NCBI GenBank assembly: GCA_027186245.1
Contig: CP114500.1
Coordinates: 258,001-322,000 of the forward strand
DNA from: Coriaria nepalensis
Lineage: Eukaryota; Streptophyta; Magnoliopsida; Cucurbitales; Coriariaceae
Length of the DNA: 64,000 bases
Reading direction: 5' to 3'
The position numbers and the translations under genes are program-made. Below, piece after piece: positions 11,427-21,458 of the stretch (the stretch's first letter is position 1; each line of letters opens with the position of its first letter). The notes under the pieces are model-generated. The model was given only the letters and a program-made list of their open reading frames with translations, did no database searches and was not told the DNA's origin.

Positions 11427-11625
11427 TTACAATGGGCTTAATGAAGGCCTCTGTTCGTTTGGGCTGGATCTATGTCACCTTAGAAATTAATTTGCTTGTC
11501 TCAGATGAAGCTGATCAGGATCATGTACTTTTTAAAATTTTGAGCTAGAAGCACAGAATCAACTTAACAAGCCCAGAATCTATGGAGCAAGCAATTTAAT
11601 CAATTATGCCAATTGTCATAAATGT
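10381..11625. other. Spacer with two microsatellites
   Basis: Contains the SMT2 3' region and no recognisable gene. It has a pentamer run of about eight GGTTT units at 10852-10890 and an (AAT)n run at 11368-11424. The short frame spanning the AAT run is a repeat artefact. Confidence 0.6.
11368..11424. repeat. (AAT)n microsatellite
   Basis: About 19 uninterrupted AAT units lie just upstream of the gypsy remnant. Confidence 0.9.
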
Positions 11626-14539
11626 ATGGGTGACACATCTTTTGGAGGAGTTTTCGGACTTTTTTTTTTGGAGCCTAAGGGATTACTACCTTTTTGCACA
11701 CTAGACCACAAAATACACTTATTACCCGGTACTAAACCCGTTATTGTGCTCCCTTATCATTACCCACACTTCCAAAAGACCGAAATGGAGAAATTGGTAT
11801 CCAAAATGCTTTCGTCGGGTATAATACTTCCAAGCCAAAGTCCCTTTTCATTACCGGTGCTCTTGATCAAGAAAAAAGATGGCACTTGACATTTTTATGA
11901 CGATTATCGCGCCTTGCATAATGTTACTGTGAAAGACAAATTTCCTATTCCCAACGTCAACGAGCTTCTAGATGAACTCCATAGTGCCACCATTTTCTCC
12001 AAAATTAATCTTTGGGTTTATCACTAAATCTAGATACATTCCCATGATATTCATAAGACCGCTTTCCGCACTCATGATGCCCACTATGAGTTAGTTGTAA
12101 TGTCATTCGCTCTTACAAACACTTCAAGCACATTTCAAGCATCAATGAATTCAGTTTTCAAGGCTTTTTTCGGGAAGTTTGTCATCGTCTTTTTTTATGA
12201 TATCTCAGTCTATAGCAAGGCTTTGGCCGAACACTTGATACATCTCAATGGGTTTTCGAATGCTTACAGGCTAGTTCCTATTTTGCAAAGTTATCACTCA
12301 ATCTTGGATAAACTATTTAGAGCATGTGGTGACCACTTCCGGGGTGAATCCAGATCCGGAAAAGTTGATAGCAATCCGTGAGTGGCATTCTCCGCACAAT
12401 CTAAAGATGCTTCGTGATTTTCTTGTCTTTCTTGATATTACTGGAGTTTTATTTAGAAATATGCTTACATTGCCTACCTTTTGATGGAATTATTAAAGAA
12501 GGATAGCTTTGCTTGGACATTGGACACTCAACATGCTTTTGAGGATACCTTTTGTTATTCAAACGGATGCTTTCGTTCTTGGAATTGGAGCGGTATTACT
12601 TCAACATCACAAGCTTATGGCTTATTTTAGTAAGAAATTGATTACTACTTTGTCTAAGGCTTCAACATATGTGCGGGAAATTTATGCCTTTACTCAAGCG
12701 GTTGTCAAGTGAAGGCAATACATATTAGATAATAATTTCATCATTCAAACGGATCACCATCGTTTGAAGAACATCGTGAAGCAAGAAATTCAAACACCGG
12801 AGCAACAACGATATTTGGTGAAACTTTTGGGGTATGACTTTGAGATAGTATACAAGCCAAGTAACACGAACATTACAGTGGATGCCTTGTCACGGCAATT
12901 TCATGCCTTGATTGGACCACCAGATTCTCCCTCTTATACGGTTTAACACCATAGTGCGTTCGAGTATCAATTCTTTGCTCTTTCTATCCCTTTGTACAAG
13001 CTTTTTGATGAATTGAGGTTGGGAGTATAATATTGATCCCTATTATGTGAAGACATTGTCTCAAATTGAAATCGGAAATGTTTCTCATATTGTTTTCGTT
13101 AAGTATGGTTTACCTTTTAAGAATGATCGAGATGTTATTAGCCCATCTTCTCCAATGAAGCCTAAAATTTTGCATGAGTTTCATGCTACTCCTATAGCCG
13201 GTCATGCGGGTATCCTTAAAACTATGTCTCGTTTGTCGGTGAGTTTTATTGGGTGGATATGGAAAAGGATGTTCGGGATTTCATAAAAGATTGTTTGGTT
13301 CGTCAAAAGACTAAATATTATACTACTAGTTCGACTGGGTTACTAAAACTTTTCCTAGTCTGGTCAATATTTGGGAGGATGTTTCGTTGGATTTCATTAC
13401 CAGACTTCTCACTTTCCAATGGATTTTCGGCTATCCTGGCGGTGGTAGATCGTTTGTCAAAGTATGTCCATTTTGGGGCCCTTAAACTCGGATTTTCAGC
13501 AACTTCGGTTACCTCTTTGTTTGCTAACATAGTTGATAAACACCGTGGGTTTCTAAAATCAATGGTGTTGGATCGCAATCCGATTTTTGTGAGCAAATTT
13601 TAGAAGGAATTATTCCCTTTGAGTGGGATCTAACTCAATATCTCTAGTGCATATCACCCACAAAATGGATGAGCAAACATAAGTTTTAAATTAGTGTTTG
13701 GGGCAATATTTGAGGGCCTTTGTGTTCTATTATTTAGAAAAGTGACACCATTATTTGTTATGGGTGGAACTATGCTACAACACCTCGGTTCACACTACTA
13801 CTAAGGTATCCCCTTCTGAAGCAATTCTTGGAAAACCACCTCCAACACTTCCCTCTTATTTGGAAGGGTCTTCTCATATAGAGGCGGCTGAAGCCGAATT
13901 ATAAGCTCGAGACAAGCTCTTAGAGTCCTTAAGGACTCAAATGGAGAAAGCTTAAAAGCGGATGAAGAGTAATGCCAACTTATACCGTAAAGAGTTTTTC
14001 TATGGAAGTTGCCAATGGGCTTATGTGAAATTGCAACCATACCGACAATCTTCTATTTCGGGTGAGACTAATGCTAAGTTGGCCATAGTTTTTATGGGCC
14101 ATTTTGATTTGTTAAATGAGTTCAACCGGTGGCCTATAAACTCAAGTTTCCGGTAATTCCCAAATCCACCCCTTTTTTCACATTCTGATCTTGAAACCAT
14201 GCCCAAACCCGAATCCTTCTTTGACCGTCTCTCTTCCTGCTTCCATTATCCACAATCAACCGCTTCTCGAGCTGCTTGCCATGCTAGATTCTCTAGTCAT
14301 CAAGTTGGGCAACCGTTGGGTGTCACAACTCCTTGTTCAATGGCCCGGGCTTCCGCTTGAAGAGACTTCGTGAGAGGAACTTGCTACATTCCGGAAGTTG
14401 TATACCTCCTTCAACCTTGCGGATTGCTCTCAATGAGGATAATGTTATTAAGATGGCTCAACCTAAGGATATTGGGCCAGCTCGTATTCGGCCCAAACGA
14501 AATATCACCTTTCCTAAACACCTAGAAGACAACATGTAG
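11626..14539 (+). mobile_element. Ty3/gypsy (chromovirus-type) pol remnant
   Basis: Broken frames in the normal gypsy order can be read. Reverse transcriptase lies at 11626-12240 (LIKKKDGT, then [13 protein letters not shown]; the catalytic YxDD is altered to FYDI). RNase H follows at 12540-12900 (QTDAFVLGIGAVLLQ, then VDALSRQ). Integrase zinc-finger and core traces lie at 13160-13700 (HATPIAGHAG, then DRNPIFVSKF, then AYHPQNG). A chromodomain-like patch near 14320-14380 reads LLVQWPGLPLEE. Many stops and frameshifts separate these parts, and gag and protease are missing upstream. The element is long dead. The chromodomain suggests the chromovirus branch; I cannot place the lineage further. 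Confidence 0.88.
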
Positions 14540-14813
14540 GTTTTCCTAGACTACGTGTAGGTTCTTAACCGTTAGGTGAGAGAAACAAAAAGGGAATCTG
14601 GGGTGAGAGTGGCGTAGTGCTCAGTGAAGTGTGGAAGAAGGTGCTGAGTGATTTTGGTGTGCTTGGATAACCATGGCAATGGTAGATATGTATTTGATGT
14701 AATAGAAGATAAAAGTTATGCATTGCAAATATTATCTTCTCCATTTTAGCTCTCTTTTCTCTCTAAATTTCTTGGAGCTCGACGGCTCGAATTTGGATCG
14801 GTTACGTAACACA
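14537..14813 (+). repeat. Possible 3' LTR of the gypsy remnant
   Basis: Directly after the last pol-like frame, a non-coding block starts TGTAGG and ends GTAACACA, with LTR-like composition. No second copy exists in the window to confirm the ends. Confidence 0.3.
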
Positions 14814-14905
14814 AACAGACTGATTTCTGTACTACTACTCAAAGCAATCTTTCGCATTCATACCTAATTTTTAATAAGGAAAAAAAAAATGAGAGGGAGA
14901 GAGAC

Positions 14906-15673
14906 TTATGAATTTTCGGTGTTGAAATCAAGAGGTCTATGCGGCGCCGCCATGGATCTTCTCTTCCATAGATTAATGTCTTTCCTAGGGCAGTTTGACT
15001 GTAATTGCGAGGTAGTAGAGAAAGGAGGAGTTACTAGATCTGGACCTTCTTCGTGATCTTCAACATCGGAATAGTCATCACCGCCGTGACAATCTGCTGT
15101 ATCAGGCGGAAAAATGGGAACCGTCCAATCGAAATTGGCCAGGGAGTTTCGTCCACTAGAAAACAGTTTCAACTGACTCAAAGAAGCCGCTCTATTGAGA
15201 AGCTGAGTATCATGACCAGGTAGTTGCTTATCATACACCAGAGCTGCATCAGATTTCCTTGCTGGTTTTACACCTCTAGATATCAATCTTCCAAATCCCG
15301 ATGTGTTCTTCTTCTTCTTCTCACGCGGCGGCGACGATACAGCTGTTATCACGTTCGATTCATCGACCTTCTTATTCTTCTTCTTCTTATCTTCCTGCTT
15401 CTTCTCCTTATACTTGATCTGGCCCATGCACGAGATCGTAGGCGAAGTCGGTTCCCTTGCTCCCAACTCAAAGCTTGAATGATTTGGCTTTCTAATCCGA
15501 GATTCATGATCTGGTACGATCGTCACAAGGGGACCAGCCAATCCTATGCGCGCATAAGATTTAAGCTTGTGTGTGTGAGGATGATCCGATCTGCCTGGAT
15601 TACTGTGATAATTCGCTTCAGACATGGTTCTAGGTAGAAATTTCAGAATCTTGTTCCTCTTAGGCTTCTCCAT
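14906..15673 (-). CDS. Plant-specific basic protein, syringolide-induced 14-1-1-like
   Basis: This single-exon 255-residue protein has unknown biochemical function. The central block with SYARIGLAGPLVTIVPDHE and then EPTSPTISCMGQIK matches a plant family often annotated as syringolide-induced protein 14-1-1-like. A lysine-rich low-complexity stretch follows (KEKKQEDKKKKNKKVDE) with further KKKK, consistent with nuclear or nucleic-acid contact, though this is inference. The C-terminus carries PHRPLDF. The ATG at 15671-15673 is preferred over an upstream in-frame ATG at 15832, because a TATA box lies between them at 15711-15720 on this strand. That leaves a very short leader. Confidence 0.75.
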   Translation of the reverse strand: MEKPKRNKILKFLPRTMSEANYHSNPGRSDHPHTHKLKSYARIGLAGPLVTIVPDHESRIRKPNHSSFELGAREPTSPTISCMGQIKYKEKKQEDKKKKNKKVDESNVITAVSSPPREKKKKNTSGFGRLISRGVKPARKSDAALVYDKQLPGHDTQLLNRAASLSQLKLFSSGRNSLANFDWTVPIFPPDTADCHGGDDYSDVEDHEEGPDLVTPPFSTTSQLQSNCPRKDINLWKRRSMAAPHRPLDFNTENS

Positions 15674-15710
15674 CGTTTCAGACACTATGAACTCTACAAA
15701 ATGTAAACTG

Positions 15711-15720
15711 TATAAATATA
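15711..15720 (-). promoter_or_regulatory. TATA box of the 14-1-1-like gene
   Basis: TATATTTATA on the minus strand, about 38 bases before the ATG. This spacing suggests a leader of only about 10 bases, or use of another start site further upstream. Confidence 0.45.
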
Positions 15721-15839
15721 AACCATACTGGTTCCGGTAGAAGGTCTTTGTTTTGGTTTTTTGTCTGCATGCATGCAAAATATATATATATTTATTTAAT
15801 TTAATTTTAATAATAAGAAAATCATAACTCATACGCCCT

Positions 15840-17657
15840 CGGTTTTACGTTCCTTTCTTATCAATAATTGCAAAAACGTGATCTGATTATTGAAGTTAAA
15901 AAATAATACATGATTGGTGAATCGAGACATGATTTCCATCAAGCCCATTGCCTAACCCAAGAATCATTATATATTTATTTTTTAATAATTATATATTATT
16001 TTAATGCAAAATATATTTGGACATTTCCTGATGTAGTTCCCGTGAAATAGTATCGTTAACGTCTTGGATGGGCCCACAGATTCCATGCTCATACTTTGAC
16101 GGTTTGACTGACCTTCAACTCTGATTTAAGAGTAACGATGCGAGAGACCTTGCCAATTTTATGTCGGCACAAACCATTCCTTCTTCTTGTGTTTATTGGC
16201 TTGAGGAAGTCCAATAGTAATAAGCTTTCTTTTACTGTACTACTATCCATATGATCCTAGGTCTATTAAAGAATGGAAGAAGGAAGGGAGTGGTGCATGT
16301 CCGGCCGCTTTGTGATAAAGGACAAACAATCCATGTATTGTTCTCCAAGCATTTGGTCCAAGTATCCTGAGGGAAGCTTCTAGGAGTATATTAAGGCCCG
16401 AAGGAAAGGATGAAGGGAAGTAGGTCAGCCTCAACTTAGTTGTCCAACGTTAGTAAGGATGTGGGTATTTCAAACCTAGTTCAAAGGTCTGGGACTACAT
16501 GAAGTGATTATACTTAAAATATACCTATAATAATTGTAAGAAAATATTTTCTAAGAATAATATTTATTTAATAATAATAATAATAATTGTTTAATAATAA
16601 CAACAATAAGTTTAATTTATTAAAAAAAATCTTAATAAATCACTATTTCAATCGCACTTTTAAACGTTTATCATGAAGTCCTAAGGAGGACTCTAGACTT
16701 AAAGTCAAAAATTTCAGGGGAAAAACCCTAGGGAGAGGTTTAATCACCTGCTGCTTGTTAGAAAACTATTGGTCGGAATTAGGTATAAAAAAAACACCTA
16801 AAAATCTAGGTTATAAAGATATTATGGATAAAACATAATAAATTTGAAGAATTAAAAAATGTGTGAAAATATTCATATGAAGAACGTCGGAGAAAAATGC
16901 AGAAAAAATATGAAAATGCACTTACTTGCTCTGTCAAGCATAGTTCAACAATGGATTTGAATTATGAGTGGATGATAGTAATTGGAAAGGTGACTGGAGT
17001 CAAGCTTGCAGGCATGTGATTAGCAAAATGAGTAATGAGAAAGATTGAAAGAGGTTTTTCTGTGAGAGTAGAGCAATATTCGTAAAAATGGTGAAGAATG
17101 GGAAGAAAGAGAAAAAAGAAAAAAGGGGAAGGGACATGACGATTGGTAGTGCCGGCTGAGAATTGACATATGGCTTCATATTATTAGTAGAGAGCGTGAA
17201 GCAATAGTGGAGTGCAAAGGGCTTTGAATGCGTCGCTTCACATCCTTTCATAGTTGTCAAATTAGACGTAGGTCGAGCATAATTGTCTAGGACAAGTCAA
17301 CATAAATAAAGTGCAGAGTGTCACGTGCCCCTTCATCTGTTCAAATTGCATGATAAGAAGCTAACAGTTGGGTCGAGATTTTGGCCACTTAGAGTCAGAT
17401 AGGTGGTTGATCTGAGGGCATGACTAGCCTCGGAATAAGTGTCTCAGGCTTGTTAAGTCATGATGCAAGGCTACCTGAGCTGAGGAGCCGAGGTAGAAAT
17501 CCTCAATAACTGTCTATGTAACCAAGCAGGACCATGGCCAAGTAGAAGTTGAGGCTAGAGTATTAATATACATTATAGTCTAGGGCAAGGCCCTATGGGC
17601 ACATTTGAAGAATAATGAGATTAGCATAAGGTTCATTTCTAGCGTCTTAGTAGGGAG
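15840..17657. other. Spacer, probably old repeat DNA
   Basis: No gene is recognised. AT-rich patches, a short (AAT)n run near 16571-16588 and open frames without family features suggest decayed transposon DNA, but I can assign no element here. Confidence 0.45.
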
Positions 17658-18231
17658 TAGGGTAGTTAAAAAAAGTCCGACCTGAAGCTCAGTTAGGCCC
17701 GTTCTAGAAGAGCCAGTCTAAGCTTGTTCCCTATATGTGGGCCATGCTTGGGTATGATTTCAAGCCCGATAGGCCAGCCCGACTTAGCCAAGATGGGCCT
17801 ACCCTGGTCCGGCCCGTCTATGCCTGTTTAGGCTCGGCCTGTTTTTCTATTTTTCTTTTCTTTTCATTTAGGCTAAACGGGTCACAAGAATATTTCAAAA
17901 ACAATATTTTAATTTTTATAATTTTTTTTTTCTTTTATCTTACCTCAACTCATATAATAATTTTTAAATTTTCCTCATCCTCCACCCAAATTAACCATTT
18001 ATATCTTATTTACTATATATATTAAAGTCTTTAATTAACCAAAAATTTATTTATTTTTTTGTTCATTATATTTTTTATTTAAAAAAAGATTGTGCCCATA
18101 GACCTAGCCCGTTTTGGGCCCATTCCCATAAGCTAAGCCCATATAAATGTTTATCGAACGGGCTAGGTCATACCCGACTCTAAATAGTGAAAAGCTCAAT
18201 ATTAGCCGAACAGTCTATTTTGACAGCTCTA
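17658..18231. mobile_element. hAT-type non-autonomous element (MITE)
   Basis: A 574-bp element is flanked by a perfect 8-bp direct repeat, GTAGGGAG, at 17650-17657 and 18232-18239. The left end reads TAGGGTAGTTAAAA; the right end, read inward on the other strand, is TAGAGCTGTCAAAA, an imperfect terminal inverted repeat. Both the 8-bp target duplication and the TAGRGNTGTCAAAA end are typical of hAT elements. The arms are rich in GCCCG/GGGCC motifs and roughly complementary; the core is very AT-rich. It has no transposase. Confidence 0.85.
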
Positions 18232-18641
18232 GTAGGGAGCATATATCTACCATGCCAAAGAGCGGCGGCTCTGACACCACACCAATCAGGACCTTATGCA
18301 ATAGGAGGACGACTTACGTAAACGTGTCTAGGGTGACATATATAGCAGAGGTATATAAATTAAAGAATTCTTAAATCTACTTTTAATACTTAAACTCTGC
18401 ACAAAATATTACAAAACATTCCACACTAATTTAAGCGTTAGAGGAGAGTTGGTCAACCATAACCCCAACCACTCCTCGCTTCGTATGTGCAGACAAACTG
18501 ATCTTGGAGCGTACTATTAATTGTGGTATCCTCTGGACGGATTCCGCATTAACAATTCCTAGCAAGAACAGTATTATAAGAAAATATTCGCATTTTACAG
18601 ACAACTACACACAGATCTTCACTGCTACCCCTCTTTTTCTC

Positions 18642-19860
18642 TTACAGTGTTTTCGTGATTGACTTGTTTTCTTCATCTCCTATCATTGCTACAAACTCCT
18701 CATAATTGATTCTCCCGTCCTGCAAAATGGGAATCCATTAATCACAGTGAAAATATCCCTATGCCGTAGTATCACTCTGAATGTAATTTAAATGCAGAAA
18801 ATTTACTTTTTCAGTATCGACTTCGTTAATGATTTCGTCCATTTTGATTCATAACTTGAATGAGCTTATCCCTAGTGATAAATCTGGTGGAATTTGAACA
18901 AGTTAGAGCAAATTAGGAATGTATGTGAAGCAGATAGATACAATGCATGATATGAATATATCTTTTCAAGTATTATACCCGCTGTGACCTATGTCGAAGA
19001 ACCGGAAAGCCTTGTGCAAGTTTTCTTCTCGATCGAGTCTGTGTCTATGCATAGTAGCAGTAACAAATTCAATGTAATCTATTGACCCATTCTTATCAAC
19101 ATCAGCCTGAATGATGAGGATTTCTTTTTTTTTTTTTTTTTTTTTTTTGTATATGAGTATTAGTTGGAACATCATCATATGAATCTGAAATGGGTTTTTA
19201 AGTTTATACTTCTTACGGCTTCCATCAATTGCTTTATTTCTGATTCAGTAAGCCTAGATCCTAGCCTGAACAACCCAGTTTTGAGCTCTTCAAAAGTGAT
19301 TGTGCCAGTTCCATCAGTATCCATGTTCTTAAGCATTTGTTTTAAGCCCTTGATTTCTTCTTCTGAAAGTTTCTATGCCATTACCTTCCGCCCACAAAAG
19401 TAAATATATAATAAGAAGAACGGAATGAAGGAAGAAAATAATTCTTTAGGCATACAAAATAAAACCTCAGAGAAAAAACCTTAAGAGCTAGTTTCTTCAA
19501 CTTGTTCATTGCTTTGAACTGCTTCATTCTAGTAAGGACAGCACTGTCAATGGGTGTATCAGAAGCTTCATCACCTTCCTTCATCCATGGATGTTCTGGT
19601 TCACAGTACAGAAGAAAAATGACCAACATTGATGAGTCCCAAGCGGTTTTAATTAATCGAAATAATGCACTTACGAGTTCCATGTAAGGTTTGCCTATAA
19701 TGAGACCCACGTGATCGTTATGATGATCATGCGATGAAGATGGAGGAGGAGGAGCTGGGAATTGTAATGGAGTCGTACTAATCGGGTTATTGTGACGTAA
19801 TCGTGTCTTGTTCTTGTCTGGCATTGAGATATTTAGGTGTTTGGCGAAGCAAAGTTCCAT
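18642..19860 (-). pseudogene. Calcium-dependent protein kinase pseudogene lacking the kinase domain
   Basis: From the 5' side: an N-terminal variable region (MELCFAKHL at 19860) ends in the family phrase (I)IGKPYMEL, just before a good donor (GTAAGT). About 70 bases later the sequence is already at HPWMKEG, the junction that follows the kinase domain, then [22 protein letters not shown] (autoinhibitory helix). EF-hands follow: [13 protein letters not shown] near 19300, [14 protein letters not shown] near 19080, a damaged third (DIGHSG...FITRDKL), and DGRINYEEF in the last exon, ending at the stop 18642-18644. The entire catalytic domain of about 260 residues is missing. The remaining exons do not join in frame across the gap, and a one-base shift breaks the exon near 18820. 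CDPKs decode calcium signals by phosphorylation; this copy cannot. Confidence 0.87.
19127..19148. repeat. Poly-T tract
   Basis: An uninterrupted T run of about 22 bases lies inside a former CDPK intron. Confidence 0.85.
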
Positions 19861-20521
19861 TGAGAGATAGGAGAGAGAGAGATAGAGAGATAGAGAGAGA
19901 GAGAGGGAGAGACTTTTTTGCGAAGTGATGTGTTTTTAGAGAGAGAGAGAGAGGGAGAAAGAATATGGTGAAGTTGCTTATATGCTTTACTTTTGTCTTT
20001 TGCTTTCGGGTTTGAACTCGGTATTCTTAATTCGCCTACTTGCCTTTCTAGCTAGTCCACTTTCTTCATAGAGATGGGGCTAAAGAAATGCATCCGCCAC
20101 TTTCTTCATATTTTATTGAAATTTATGATGGCCCTAATTGACTAGGATTGATTCTCTTAATAAATCTTGATCCAAAGCGATCGAAGCCCAACATTTACAT
20201 ATCCAAAGCCCAATATTAATTATCAAACATGGAGAAGTGATCAACTTCTTCTCCTCCTCCTGGGTTCTGTTATGGTGGCGGACTCGTTCCCGTACTTAAC
20301 ACGTCAAACACGTGAATTGCTATATGCTTTAGAAACTGACGTTCTTTGACCCAAAAGTCCAGGATTATGAACTTTTCATACTTTATATAAAATAAAAATC
20401 AAGAACTGGGTCTCATCGGTCTTCCTTCATTCTTCCATCAACTGTTAGAGAGAGAGAGAGAAAAAAAAGCATACTTGAGGCTACCTGAATATTCTTAATT
20501 GGAATATTGTTTGCTGAACAA
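19861..20521. other. Divergent spacer between CDPK relic and membrane-protein gene
   Basis: (GA)n-rich sequence at 19865-19955 was the CDPK 5' leader. No gene is seen in the rest. A second GA run at 20445-20461 lies in the likely leader of the next gene. Confidence 0.5.
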
Positions 20522-21142
20522 ATGGATAATTGCTGCATCTCCACATGCTCCACCTCCTCTTCTTCTTCTTCATCTAAGCTATATGTCTACAACGAAAGAG
20601 TAACTACGGAAATCTTAAGTGATGAAATTTCTGCGTTCATATGCAATTTCTTCCATGTCATGTTTACTCTCTTCCTTGCAATTGGTTAGTGTTTCTTTCT
20701 ATACATGCATGCGTGACACGTGTGTTCATAACCTTGCAAATCTTGTTTACCAAACCAAACTTGAAAGAGCTATTGTTACTAAATGATAATCATGTTGAGA
20801 TCATTTGTTTTAGTTGGCGCAACAATGGGAGCCATAATTGGAGCTTGCATCGAGCTCAACAGTTTCAATGGCTTATTTCGTGGAGCAATAGTTGGAGCTA
20901 TGGCTGGGTCTTTTTTCCCTTTCCACTTCTACACTATATTGCTTGCTCACTTCCGTAGTGATGATATTGATACCAACACAACCACTTTCCTTTGGCTGGT
21001 ACGTACTTATTATCTGCGTTCTTAATTTTACCCAGAGAAAAAAATAAAAGCTCAATATTTCATTTCCATACTACAGTTTGACGCCACAGCTGAGTTAGCA
21101 AGACGTACGCTTCATGTTGCACGATTCTTGCCCCCTATTTAA
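20522..21142 (+). CDS. Small membrane protein like the N-terminus of NEP1-interacting RING proteins
   Basis: Predicted from three exons with good GT-AG borders: 20522-20684, 20814-20998 and 21077-21142, joining in frame to 137 residues. After a serine-rich start comes a hydrophobic segment (FFHVMFTLFLAI) running into a Gly/Ala-rich membrane stretch (VGATMGAIIGAC). Then follow FNGLFRGAIVGAMAGSFF and a last exon with FDATAELARR. The G-A-rich hairpin followed by a phrase like GLFRGAxxGAxxG is characteristic of NEP1-interacting protein and related ATL-type RING-H2 ligases of plastid or endomembranes. The C-terminal RING-H2 domain of that family is absent: the frame stops after the third exon. It is either a short membrane-only paralogue or the remnant of a truncated gene. 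The homology is by eye only. Confidence 0.55.
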
Positions 21143-21458
21143 GAGCGATGATTGAGAGCAAATTGACAGGATCTAATATTGGCTTTTAGTTTATTTGTTA
21201 TTACAAGATTTAATATACAATATGTAAGAGGTCCACTCGAGTTGATGGGGATAACTAGGTCTCAATTTGAGCCGTGCTAAAAACGTTGCAGACAACAATA
21301 AACATCCAACAAACGATGTTACAACGTAGACAGACAGATTGTCTCAACACAACCTTAACACTTACTATACAAACATGTATAGATGCATCAGATTCACATC
21401 AGTACAAGTAAAACTGCCGAGAATGAGCGAAAACAATATTAGTCAACAATGGTAATAC

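Noticed and set aside
11357..11548. Poly-Asn protein
   Set aside because: It is created by the (AAT)n microsatellite and has no other support.
13318..14040. Minus-strand frames across the gypsy integrase region
   Set aside because: Plus-strand retrotransposon homology explains the region.
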